A model generated the notes under the pieces. The model was not told where the DNA came from and searched no databases. It was given only the letters and a program-made list of their open reading frames with translations. Shown here piece after piece: positions 1-7,459 of a stretch of 38,511 bases of DNA; position 1 is the stretch's first letter; each line of letters starts with the position of its first letter. The DNA is from CAZUVM01 sp964623885 (GTDB lineage Bacteria > Verrucomicrobiota > Verrucomicrobiia > Limisphaerales > UBA8199), in NCBI GenBank assembly GCA_964623885.1, contig CAZUVM010000202.1:1-38511 (forward strand). Reading direction: 5' to 3'. The position numbers were made by a program, and so were the translations under genes.

Positions 1-395
1 CTCATGTTTCTTGGTACCGTCACGCTCACATGGATTTATCTGCAGGGCAACCATTCTCAGAACCCATCGCTGCCGGCGACGGGCACAAAGGTCCATTCAG
101 AGAATGGATTTCCAGGTTTTAGGAGAGCACGAACCAGACCAGAAATAGCCAAAAAGCAGTTTTCTGGCCCGGTATGGAAGCGATAACTGCCTTGAAACTA
201 GACAGTTTAGACACGGCAAGGTTTGTCGTTGCAGGCGTAAGCCGCAAGGTCAGATGGAGAAGAAGCCGGTAACTTACTCCTGTAAGCGGGTGAGACGCCA
301 ATACGCTCATGGAACTTGTCGGTGTTCCCTGAGCTGTGTCCCGTTTTTCCGCTAACTTGGTGTTTAGGGACGGCGTCCCTGCCGATACGCGTGCT
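1..395. other. Left-edge non-coding stretch
   Basis: No convincing gene was found here on either strand. The short open frames have no recognisable product and no ribosome-binding site. Two structures are visible: a near-palindrome at 198-210 and a perfect hairpin at 366-380, listed separately. The stretch lies downstream of the GH2 gene on the minus strand, so it probably holds that transcript's 3' end. Confidence 0.5.
366..380. repeat. REP-like hairpin (AGGGAC-GGC-GTCCCT)
   Basis: A perfect 6-bp stem with a 3-nt loop begins 15 nt beyond the GH2 stop codon. No T-run follows on the minus strand, so it is not a classical intrinsic terminator. The same GGGACG(G/C)CGTCCC core recurs at 12538-12550 and, in split form, near 5297-5319. 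This suggests a dispersed repeat family. Confidence 0.5.
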
Positions 396-3050
396 TTATT
401 TGGCTTTAATCTTAGTTTCGGTGGTTTGCAGGCCCGGAGAACTGGCGCTTAGCGAAATGGAGCCGGCTTTGCCGGTCGAGCGAACCACAACGAGGCAAAG
501 ACCGTTGAAGGCGTTGCGTTCCTTGGCTTGGAACGGCTCGAAACTGGTGGCGTCACCATTGTCTACCGCCACAATTTCGCCCGGGCCTGTGACGGAGAAG
601 GCAACGTGGTTTTTAGAGCGTGGCACGAGGCGTCCGGCCCAGTCCGAGATAGTGACTGTCACAAACGAAAGATCCTGGCCATCGGCATGGATGGTGCCGT
701 GGTCGGGTTGAAGGAGGAGCTTTGTGGCCGGCCCGGTGGTGCGGACACTGTCATCAGCCCAGCGATTGCGATTGCGGTAGGCAACGACCTTGAGTTCGCC
801 TGGTTCGTAAACAACGTCGTCCCAGTGCAAGCGGTATTCGAACGGCCCGCGTTTCTTGCGGCCCAGGGATTTGCCATTGAGGAAAAGTTCGGCTTCGTCA
901 CCGGAGGTATACACATGCACGGGTGTAACCTTGCCGACGCGTTCGGGCCAATTCCAATGCGGCAGAATATGGGCCATGCGCAAATCCGGACGCCAGCGAG
1001 CCTGATACAGATAAAAGCGATCCTTTTTGAATCCCGCGAGGTCAATGATGCCAAAATAAGAACTGCGCGACGGGACTCGGATTTTGCCAATCTCGTCGAG
1101 CTCTTTTTGCATTCGGGCTTTTTCGTTAGGGTCAGTGAAATTCAGCAGGTTGCTCGTATCACCGTTGTAGGGTGTGGGTTCGCCCAAATAATCGAAGCCG
1201 GTCCAGACGAACTCCCCGGCAACAAACGGGAATTCGTCCTGGCCGTGAAACTCCCAATCCGGCGGTGTCGCCCACGGCGGAGCATAGAGGTCATACGAAC
1301 TCATTTGGAAATCGGCTTTGCCACCATTTTTGTTGGTGCTAACCGGGAAGAAGTACTCGCCACGGGAGCTGATGCAGGAGGCGGTTTCGCTGCCAAAGAT
1401 CGGGAGGTTGGGATTGGCATCACGAGCCTTGCCGTACTCCCGCGGTTTGTAATTGTATCCGAACACATCGACGGTTTTTTGAAACCCGTTATACGCGGCA
1501 CGCGTATCATTGCAGGCGGCTGTGACCGGCCGGGTGGTATCTTCTGAATGCACGATCGACGCAAGTTCCGCAGCCACTTTATGACCGGCGGGTGAGCCTT
1601 GCTCCGGGATCTCGTTACCAATACTCCATAGAATCACGCACGGATGATTGCGATCGCGCCGCACTAAGGCGCGAGTGTCTTTTTCATGCCAATCAGGGAA
1701 CAAGAGGTGATAATCGTTGCGCTTCTTGCCGCGAACCCAGCAATCGAACGTTTCATCCATGACCACCAGGCCAAGCCGATCGCAGATTTCGAGCAACTCC
1801 GGAGCGGGCGGGTTATGGCTGGTGCGGATGGCGTTGCAGCCCATGTCCCGCAGGATTTCGATTTGGCGTTCAAGCGCGCGGACATGAAGCGCCGAACCTA
1901 ACGCGCCCAGGTCATGATGATCGCAAACGCCATTCAGGGCGACCCGCTCACCATTGATCAGAAACCCATTATCCGTTGTGAACTGAATGGTGCGGATACC
2001 AAAGGGCGTTTCGTACTCGTCCAGGAGCAAATTACCTTGTTGAACGGTCGTAACGGCCACATACCGGTTCGGCCGGCTCACGCTCCACAGCCGCGGGTTG
2101 GCCACGGAACCAGTAAGTTCGGCCGTCGCGGACGCATTCGCCTGGATGTTCAGGTTAGCTGCAGCAAGGGTTGCGACTGGCCGGCCGAATCGCTGCCCGG
2201 AAGAGTTTAGCTCATAAACATGGCTTACGACCTGGACCGGCGTTTCGGCATTGGACTGGTTATCCACCGTCACCTTCAGATCGATTTTAGCGGCTGTTCG
2301 ATTGATTTCGGGAGTCGTGATGAAAGTGCCCCAATGGCCGACGTGAATCGGAGCGGTTTTGGTAAGCCACACATTCCGATAAATGCCGCCGCCTGGGTAC
2401 CAGCGCGATGAATCGGGCGGATTATCGAGCCGAACCGCCAGCACGTTGTCGGCTCCGGGCTTCAGGTAAGGCGTCAGTTCCAGTTGCCAGGATGCGTAAC
2501 CATACGGCCAGCCGCCGACAAATTTGCCGTTCAACCAAACCGCGGCGTAAGCCATGGCTCCGTCCATCTCCAGGAAAACCCGTTTGCCCTGGTCACCGCC
2601 CGGGCTTTGGAAATGTTTGCGATACCAGGCAATACCCCACCAGGGAAGCTTGCCGGTTTCGCCTGGGTATTCCTGTTTGAACGGCCCCTCGATACCCCAG
2701 TCATGCGGCAAGTTAAGTTGCCGCCAGCCGGAATCATCGAAACCGGGCTGAGCAGTGGCTACCTCCGGCAATTCTCCCTCCGGCTTGGCCGGCGGCGGCG
2801 TGTTGAGGCTCAATTCAGGCGCGCTGGTGAGCAACCAAGGTCTGAGCGATTTATAATCCAGGTTGGTCTCGCCGCCGGGGTCGCCCTTCATAAACCGCCA
2901 GTCGTTATAGAAAGAAACACGTTCGCGCGGTGCCGGTGTCGTTGCTTCTGCCGCGCTTGTGACTGTCGGCGCAAGTAGCAGGGCAGTGCTGAGGAAAAAC
3001 AGGCTTTGGAACCTCCCGGGTTCAGGGCGAGTGAAGATGGAACGATTCAT
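396..3050 (-). CDS. Secreted glycoside hydrolase family 2 (beta-galactosidase-like)
   Basis: An 884-residue GH2 enzyme, likely periplasmic or secreted, hydrolysing terminal beta-linked sugars such as beta-galactosides. The N-terminus carries a positively charged stretch and a hydrophobic segment ending near an Ala-rich site at about residue 33, consistent with a signal peptide. Domain order is typical of the family: sugar-binding jelly roll (about 45-235, containing LPHDWGIEGPF), Ig-like (about 245-355), TIM barrel (about 355-640), a DUF4982-like domain, and a C-terminal Ig-like GH2 domain (about 770-870). The predicted acid/base is Glu480 in the SIGNEIPEQG motif and the nucleophile is Glu555 in FGSETAS. 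It is divergent from the TS-like operon across 213 bp. Exact substrate (galactoside, glucuronide or mannoside) cannot be read from sequence alone. Confidence 0.9.
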   Translation of the reverse strand: MNRSIFTRPEPGRFQSLFFLSTALLLAPTVTSAAEATTPAPRERVSFYNDWRFMKGDPGGETNLDYKSLRPWLLTSAPELSLNTPPPAKPEGELPEVATAQPGFDDSGWRQLNLPHDWGIEGPFKQEYPGETGKLPWWGIAWYRKHFQSPGGDQGKRVFLEMDGAMAYAAVWLNGKFVGGWPYGYASWQLELTPYLKPGADNVLAVRLDNPPDSSRWYPGGGIYRNVWLTKTAPIHVGHWGTFITTPEINRTAAKIDLKVTVDNQSNAETPVQVVSHVYELNSSGQRFGRPVATLAAANLNIQANASATAELTGSVANPRLWSVSRPNRYVAVTTVQQGNLLLDEYETPFGIRTIQFTTDNGFLINGERVALNGVCDHHDLGALGSALHVRALERQIEILRDMGCNAIRTSHNPPAPELLEICDRLGLVVMDETFDCWVRGKKRNDYHLLFPDWHEKDTRALVRRDRNHPCVILWSIGNEIPEQGSPAGHKVAAELASIVHSEDTTRPVTAACNDTRAAYNGFQKTVDVFGYNYKPREYGKARDANPNLPIFGSETASCISSRGEYFFPVSTNKNGGKADFQMSSYDLYAPPWATPPDWEFHGQDEFPFVAGEFVWTGFDYLGEPTPYNGDTSNLLNFTDPNEKARMQKELDEIGKIRVPSRSSYFGIIDLAGFKKDRFYLYQARWRPDLRMAHILPHWNWPERVGKVTPVHVYTSGDEAELFLNGKSLGRKKRGPFEYRLHWDDVVYEPGELKVVAYRNRNRWADDSVRTTGPATKLLLQPDHGTIHADGQDLSFVTVTISDWAGRLVPRSKNHVAFSVTGPGEIVAVDNGDATSFEPFQAKERNAFNGLCLVVVRSTGKAGSISLSASSPGLQTTETKIKAK

Positions 3051-3063
3051 AGCATTTTAAGGT

Positions 3064-3082
3064 GATGAGCATCGATCTCATC
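3064..3082. promoter_or_regulatory. Palindromic site in the GH2 5' leader
   Basis: GATGAG and CTCATC flank a 7-nt centre that itself contains the palindrome ATCGAT. The site lies 14-32 nt upstream of the GH2 start on the minus strand. It could be an operator or an mRNA hairpin near the ribosome-binding region. No regulator gene is adjacent, so its role is inferred only from symmetry and position. Confidence 0.3.
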
Positions 3083-3143
3083 GTTGGGGGAGAGTGGCAA
3101 AGGTAAATAGAAAGTCAACGGAAGTTCGACTCCGTAGGTCGGC

Positions 3144-3172
3144 TTGACTTTTTGGAGCAAAGTTTCATTATA
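3144..3172 (+). promoter_or_regulatory. Candidate sigma70-type promoter for the TS-like operon
   Basis: TTGACT at 3144-3149 is followed by a 17-nt spacer and ATTATA at 3167-3172 (CATTAT or TATAAA are alternative overlapping -10 readings). The predicted start is about 85 nt before the first gene at 3264. The same TTGACT -35 hexamer occurs at 11069 and 23111, before other genes in this window. Confidence 0.45.
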
Positions 3173-3263
3173 AAGGCGGTCGTTTGCGGCCTACCCACGT
3201 GGTAGCAAAGAGCTTAGCCGCGGCGCACAAATTGCTATTCTTGCCACCGCAAATAAAAACTCA

Positions 3264-3896
3264 ATGCCGACGCTGAAGTTTCAATCGCTCGGAGAAGCTT
3301 GGATCAACTTGCTCCAGCGTACGTTAAACGACGGGGATCCTCTGGGCGACGAGGCCACTGAGTTATTGAATGTTCAAGCAGCGTTTCCGGCGGACAATGA
3401 GCCGGACATTTTGCTGGCGCGATTTGGCAATACCCAGTTGATCGCCGACATGCAAAAGGTTTTTTTCACCAACGAACCTAACGCGCTCGGTCATAGCTAC
3501 GCGGCGCTGATGAAGGGGCCGGGAGGTCGCGGTGATTTGGAAGACGTTATTGGCTTGCTGCGTAAGGAGAGGCTTTCCAAGCGAGCGGTATTGACGCTCT
3601 GCGGCGTCGGTGATGGCAAGGTTCCCTGCATTAACGTGATCCAGTTTTTGGTTCGAGCCGAGAGAGTTGAAACCACCTATTTTGCCCGCGGACAGGATGT
3701 GTATAACAAGTTCTATGCAGATGGCCTCTGTGTTGCGCTGATGTCGCGCCGGGTCGCCGGCAGTTTAGGCCTGCCGGCCGGGAATGTAACCGGTTTTATC
3801 AGCTCTTTGCATTTGTACACGTGCGACATTCCTGCTGTCCGGCAGGTGCTAGTCCAAGCCGAACCGATGGCGTTCAGCCATGCTGGAGGACGATGA
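3264..3896 (+). CDS. Thymidylate-synthase-fold nucleotide C5-(hydroxy)methylase, predicted (d)CMP-specific
   Basis: A 210-residue protein with the core of the thymidylate synthase family. Against E. coli ThyA the catalytic Cys146, Arg166, Asp169, His207 and Tyr209 correspond to Cys122 (PCINV), Arg142, Asp145, His183 and Tyr185, all at a constant offset of 24. The phosphate-binding SRR segment is matched by SKR at 105-107. The uracil-reading Asn177 is replaced by Asp153. In known family members Asp here gives preference for dCMP or CMP (T4 dCMP hydroxymethylase, TS Asn-to-Asp mutants). The protein is shorter than ThyA (264 aa), lacks an obvious RTGT loop, and lacks the C-terminal PVAI-like tail. 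First gene of the operon; its stop overlaps the next start as ATGA. There is no clear Shine-Dalgarno before this ATG. Product and folate cofactor use are inferred. Confidence 0.75.
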   Translation: MPTLKFQSLGEAWINLLQRTLNDGDPLGDEATELLNVQAAFPADNEPDILLARFGNTQLIADMQKVFFTNEPNALGHSYAALMKGPGGRGDLEDVIGLLRKERLSKRAVLTLCGVGDGKVPCINVIQFLVRAERVETTYFARGQDVYNKFYADGLCVALMSRRVAGSLGLPAGNVTGFISSLHLYTCDIPAVRQVLVQAEPMAFSHAGGR

Positions 3897-5278
3897 TGCG
3901 CGTGTTGTTTGTAGTTCCGCGGTCATTCAACCCTAAGCAGATGTACCGGGAGTATCCGCTGGGCGTTGGATTTCTGGGAACGCTGCTTAAGCAAGCCGGA
4001 CACGATGTCCGCATCTTTGACCAGAACGTCGAGGGTATAGACGATGCCAGATTGTTGCAGCTTTCGAGCGAATTTGAGCCCGAACTTATCGGTTTTTCAG
4101 TGATCACTCCGAACTACCCGGTAGCGCGACACCAAATCCCGCGCCTGAAAGAGCTGAACCCTACAGCGAAAATAATCGCCGGAGGTGTGCATGCGACGTT
4201 GTTCCCGGAGGATTTACTGAGGGACGGAGCCGACGCTGTGGTGTTGGGGGAAGGCGAACCGGTAATTGCCGAGTTGGCAAATTGTTTCGAGACGGGAAAA
4301 GATCCGTCCCACCTGGCCGGATTGGTCTATCGCAATCCGGAGGGCATGGCCGTGCGGACGCCGGGGCAATCCAAAGTGACGGCGTTGGATGAGTTGCCGT
4401 TCGTGGATAGGAATCTGTATAACCTGGACCGCTACACACATCATTCGATGTTGGCATCACGCGGGTGTCCGTATCACTGCTCGTTCTGCTGCAATTACAC
4501 CGGAACCGTGCGAAGCGACGGAGTGGCGGTGCGCTGGCACGAACGCGTTATTGCGGAGATCGAGCATTTGCGCGACGCGCACGGCGCACGGGAGATCTTT
4601 TTCGCCGATGACATCTTTCTACTGCGAAAGCACGAAATCCTGGAATTTTGCCGCGCCTACGCGGCGCGGCGGGTCGGGGTGCGGTGGATCGGGCAATTAC
4701 GGGCCGACCGGCTGGATCCTGAAGTCGCAGCGGCGATGCGGGCAGCCGATTGCCAGCGCGTGTACCTCGGCATCGAATCCGGTTCCAACGCAATCCTGCG
4801 CAGCGCGCACAAAGGAATGACCACTGACCAGATCCGCAAAGGCGTGCGGGCGGCCATCGAAGCCGGGCTTCGAGTAAAGACAGGCTGGATCTACGGTCTG
4901 CCGGGCACGATTGAGGAGCAATATGAGTCAATCCCCTTCATGCTGGATTTAAGGCCGCATGAGATTTCGATTCACCAGCTCATCCCGTTTCCAGGGACGG
5001 TTTATTATACCAATCCGGAGCAATTCGGCATTCGGATTGCCGATAGAAAATCGTTTGAGAGCTTTTGTTACGGAGGGCTGGACGGCAATATTCAGTTCGA
5101 TTACTTGAGCCAGGCCCAACTGCTGGAGCTGTTGGCTGCGACGGGCCAGGCCCTCGAAGCAGCGGGTTATGTCAGCAGCGATCAAGCGGCTCCTGGCAGC
5201 CAATATATTTACACAACTCCGCTCTGCCGCCAATCGATGAACGTGTTCCGGCCGGTTGAGAAGGCGTTAGCAGTATGA
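3893..5278 (+). CDS. Cobalamin-binding-domain radical SAM enzyme
   Basis: A 461-residue protein starting at the ATG that overlaps the preceding stop (ATGA at 3893-3896), with GGAGGA at 3885-3890 as ribosome-binding site. A longer upstream start inside the previous gene is unlikely. Residues about 1-140 form a B12-binding Rossmann-like domain (SFNPKQMYREYPLGVGFLG, then IAGGVHATLFPED). The radical SAM core carries the CxxxCxxC cluster as Cys192, Cys196 and Cys199 in RGCPYHCSFC. This architecture is shared by class B radical SAM methyltransferases and BchE-type enzymes, which methylate or rearrange unactivated carbons. Its position after a TS-fold gene and before a nucleotide kinase suggests a nucleoside or nucleotide substrate (inference). 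The C-terminus ends in EKALAV, repeated by the following micro-ORF. Confidence 0.85.
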   Translation: MMRVLFVVPRSFNPKQMYREYPLGVGFLGTLLKQAGHDVRIFDQNVEGIDDARLLQLSSEFEPELIGFSVITPNYPVARHQIPRLKELNPTAKIIAGGVHATLFPEDLLRDGADAVVLGEGEPVIAELANCFETGKDPSHLAGLVYRNPEGMAVRTPGQSKVTALDELPFVDRNLYNLDRYTHHSMLASRGCPYHCSFCCNYTGTVRSDGVAVRWHERVIAEIEHLRDAHGAREIFFADDIFLLRKHEILEFCRAYAARRVGVRWIGQLRADRLDPEVAAAMRAADCQRVYLGIESGSNAILRSAHKGMTTDQIRKGVRAAIEAGLRVKTGWIYGLPGTIEEQYESIPFMLDLRPHEISIHQLIPFPGTVYYTNPEQFGIRIADRKSFESFCYGGLDGNIQFDYLSQAQLLELLAATGQALEAAGYVSSDQAAPGSQYIYTTPLCRQSMNVFRPVEKALAV

Positions 5279-5349
5279 ACGGCTTAAAGCAACATGGGGA
5301 CGCCGAGGACAATGTCCCTACCGGACTGGAGAAGGCGCTGGCGGTATGA
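5275..5349 (+). CDS. 24-codon coupled micro-ORF with duplicated end
   Basis: The ATG overlaps the radical SAM stop (ATGA, 5275-5278) and the TGA overlaps the kinase ATG (ATGA, 5346-5349). It therefore bridges two genes by translational coupling. Its last residues LEKALAV copy the end of the radical SAM protein (VEKALAV). At DNA level a block ending GAGAAGGCG..GTATGAAC is present twice, with three differences over 23 nt. It may be a by-product of a small duplication that also copied a ribosome-binding site and start codon rather than a functional peptide. Confidence 0.4.
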   Translation: MNGLKQHGDAEDNVPTGLEKALAV

Positions 5350-6065
5350 ACAAGTACCGGGGGTTCAAGCTGCCCGAATTTGCACCGGTCAATGGCAGGA
5401 CTCCCTTTGTAGTTGCAATTGAAGGACCGAACGGAGCGGGCAAGACAACTTTGTGCCGTCGGCTCGGTCGCCGTTTTGGAAGCTATACATGCCTGGGCAC
5501 ACCGCCGGCCTGGTTTTCCAAGGCATTAAAGGGGCGCATGATTCGCGACGCGGATTGGGTTGCGTCCGCAATGTTTTTCCTGAGCGGGTGCCTCGAGCAA
5601 ATGCGAGCCGTTAAGGCGAGGGCCGAGCGTTTGGTGATCATGGACAGGTCGCTGTGGTCGACCTTGGCAGTGCATGCTGCTGAAGCGCGACCGCGGCTCG
5701 CTGCGGTATTGGCAATGTTGAAACCTGTGGCCCGCGGCATCAGTGTGCCTGACCTGACGGTGGTGCTTGAGGCTTCGTTCGAGACCTGCCAGCACCGAAT
5801 TGCCAGGAAGGGTTACGAGGCTCAGGCGCTGGATCATCTTACGGCTGACGTCAGATTCCATGCTCAAGAACAATCCTTTTACCATTGGCTGAGCCGGAAC
5901 GCTCGTAGAATTGAATTTCTCAACGTCGACGAGGCCAGCCCTCAACGTGTAGCTGACCAGGCTGCGGCCCTGATTACGCACGCATTCCCGCTGGATACGC
6001 CGCTGCGAGCGAGGACCGCTCGCGGCCCGTCACCATTTTCCCGACGCGCTCCTGGTAGAACGTAA
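5346..6065 (+). CDS. Thymidylate-kinase-like nucleoside monophosphate kinase
   Basis: A 239-residue P-loop kinase. Walker A is GPNGAGKTT at residues 27-35 (Lys33), and a DRS motif at 100-102 in MDRSLWST corresponds to the DR(Y/H) motif of dTMP kinases. A hydrophobic strand VPDLTVVLEA and a following Arg/Lys-rich segment (CQHRIARKG) resemble the LID side. The last ~25 residues are a basic, Pro/Arg-rich tail absent from Tmk. It presumably phosphorylates a nucleoside monophosphate. Given the upstream TS-fold enzyme, a C5-modified (d)NMP is plausible, but this is inference. It may be an additional copy rather than the housekeeping Tmk. Start chosen by ATGA coupling, with GGAGAAGG upstream. Confidence 0.75.
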   Translation: MNKYRGFKLPEFAPVNGRTPFVVAIEGPNGAGKTTLCRRLGRRFGSYTCLGTPPAWFSKALKGRMIRDADWVASAMFFLSGCLEQMRAVKARAERLVIMDRSLWSTLAVHAAEARPRLAAVLAMLKPVARGISVPDLTVVLEASFETCQHRIARKGYEAQALDHLTADVRFHAQEQSFYHWLSRNARRIEFLNVDEASPQRVADQAAALITHAFPLDTPLRARTARGPSPFSRRAPGRT

Positions 6066-6073
6066 CAGAAACC

Positions 6074-6721
6074 ATGCGCAGCTACGAATGTCCGTTTTGC
6101 GCCGAATTCGACGGTGATGGTCTGAGCATTTTCGCCAGCATGCTGGGCGAGCGATTGTCATCCCGAGTCGTTTATGAGGACAAGGACTTCATTGTCATGC
6201 CACCATTGGGTGAGTTCATTGAAGGCGGACTGCTGGTACTGACGCGGGAACATATGTTGTCGATGGCGCATTTGCGATCGGAACAGTTTGACCTTCTGGA
6301 ACGGCTGGTGTCAGTAATTGGCGAGGCGTTGCGCAAGCACTGGGGCGTGGCTCCGCTGGTGTTTGAGCATGGGCCGGCACCGTTAGCCGGCAAAGGCGTC
6401 TGTTGCGTAGACCACGCGCATTTGAATATTTTTCCGGCGAAAGTCCGGGTGCATCCTCATTTACTGGAACGCCGCCACAAACAGGTCTCCGGTCTGGCGG
6501 ACCTGGCTCAACTCAAAAAACAGGAATACGGTTATTTGTTCGTGCAGGAAAACGACGGGACACGGCACACGTACGACGGTCGTGATGTGCCGACGCAACT
6601 GGTGCGGCGCATCATTGCCACACAGTTGGGCATTCCTGAGCGTTGGCATTGGCGGGAATACCCGGGCTGCTCCGAACTGCTCGCGACTTGCGCGGCACTA
6701 AAGGGGGAGATTCGCATGTGA
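6074..6721 (+). CDS. HIT-superfamily protein with HxHxN motif
   Basis: A 215-residue protein of the histidine-triad nucleotide hydrolase/transferase superfamily. It has an N-terminal CPFC pair (Cys6, Cys9), common in HIT proteins as a zinc site. The HIT signature reads His114-Ala-His116-Leu-Asn118 in DHAHLNIFP, so the third His of the classical triad is Asn while the catalytic middle His is retained. The C-terminal ~90 residues extend beyond a minimal HIT domain. Members act on nucleoside phosphoramidates, dinucleotides or nucleotidyl sugars. Here it follows a nucleotide kinase by 8 nt and its stop overlaps the next gene's GTG start (GTGA). Role in hydrolysing or transferring a modified nucleotide is inferred. 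Confidence 0.75.
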   Translation: MRSYECPFCAEFDGDGLSIFASMLGERLSSRVVYEDKDFIVMPPLGEFIEGGLLVLTREHMLSMAHLRSEQFDLLERLVSVIGEALRKHWGVAPLVFEHGPAPLAGKGVCCVDHAHLNIFPAKVRVHPHLLERRHKQVSGLADLAQLKKQEYGYLFVQENDGTRHTYDGRDVPTQLVRRIIATQLGIPERWHWREYPGCSELLATCAALKGEIRM

Positions 6722-7371
6722 CTCTCAAACCGGTCTATGTAAAACGGAACCTCGCTGCTATCGCTGAACGTTGGGACGCTCGCGCGGCAGCCTGGGACCG
6801 TAATTTGCGGGACCCCTCCTGCCACCTGAATGAGGATGAAGCTTACGCAAGGTTCCTCACCGATGTGAATGAGATCCTCGCTCATCGAAAGGTGTTTTGT
6901 CAGGCCAATGGGGTTATTGATGCGGGTTGCGGCACGGGCCTGGTGCTCGCGGAGGTCATGAGCTCCTTTGCCTGGGGCATCGGTGTTGATATCAGCGCCG
7001 GCATGATCCGGGCTGCGCGAAGCAAGAAACTGCAGCGGGTGAAGTTCATCATCGGCGATGGATTCCATCTCGACGCCATTTGTCCCAAGGCCGGAGTGGT
7101 GCTCTCCAGGGGCGTCTTGCTTTCGCATTATGGCGCGCGACTGGGCGTATCTTTGCTGCGTTCGGCGCGACGCGCGCTGGTTCCGGGTGGGTTTATCATA
7201 TTTGATTTTCTGAATGTGTTTGGACGCCGGCACTCGGCACATTCGGCTAAAGAAAAACACTGGCTGACGGCTGCGCAGGCTCGCGAGTTGGGGCGCCAGG
7301 CGGGTTTTTCAAAGGTTAACTTAATCGGAGAATCGAACCAACGGGTACGACTAATGCTGGCGCAAACATGA
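6718..7371 (+). CDS. Class I SAM-dependent methyltransferase
   Basis: A 217-residue Rossmann-fold methyltransferase. Motif I is DAGCGTG starting at Asp68, followed by the acidic end of strand beta-2 in GVDISAGM and the post-motif RGVLLSHYG. The chosen start is GTG 6718, which overlaps the HIT stop as GTGA and has GGGGGAGA at about 6703-6710. A longer frame back to 6643 would lie inside the HIT gene. The C-terminal region (WLTAAQARELGRQAGF) is like small-molecule methyltransferases of the UbiE/COQ5 type. It is the last gene of the coupled cluster. Substrate is unknown; an O- or N-methylation late in the same pathway is a reasonable guess. Confidence 0.8.
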   Translation: MTLKPVYVKRNLAAIAERWDARAAAWDRNLRDPSCHLNEDEAYARFLTDVNEILAHRKVFCQANGVIDAGCGTGLVLAEVMSSFAWGIGVDISAGMIRAARSKKLQRVKFIIGDGFHLDAICPKAGVVLSRGVLLSHYGARLGVSLLRSARRALVPGGFIIFDFLNVFGRRHSAHSAKEKHWLTAAQARELGRQAGFSKVNLIGESNQRVRLMLAQT

Positions 7372-7378
7372 AGGGTTC

Positions 7379-7408
7379 TTGACGAAGACCCTGAGCTTTG
7401 TCTATTTT
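7379..7408 (+). promoter_or_regulatory. Candidate promoter for the pyruvate-kinase-like gene
   Basis: TTGACG at 7379-7384, an 18-nt spacer and TATTTT at 7403-7408. The predicted start is about 45 nt before the GTG at 7460. It overlaps a weak imperfect hairpin that follows the methyltransferase stop. If real, the gene at 7460 is at least partly independent of the coupled operon upstream. Confidence 0.35.
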
Positions 7409-7459
7409 TGTTATGGCAAGGCGGAAAATCGGCCGCCGTCGGTCGACAAATAACTTATT

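Noticed and set aside
528..1547. Long open frame antisense to the GH2 gene
   Set aside because: It is opposite a well-conserved GH2 enzyme, has no ribosome-binding site and no recognisable motif; it reflects high GC content.
3821..3892. Upstream start for the radical SAM gene
   Set aside because: The extra 24 residues lie inside the previous gene, whereas the ATG at 3893 has GGAGGA and an ATGA overlap.
3264..3896. Annotation as ordinary thymidylate synthase (thyA)
   Set aside because: The protein is 50 residues short, lacks the RTGT loop and C-terminal tail, and has Asp at the uracil-specifying position.
7372..7392. Imperfect hairpin after the methyltransferase stop as an intrinsic terminator
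   Set aside because: The stem has a mismatch and wobble pairs, and the T-rich tract lies 10 nt later where it also forms a promoter -10. Too weak to call.
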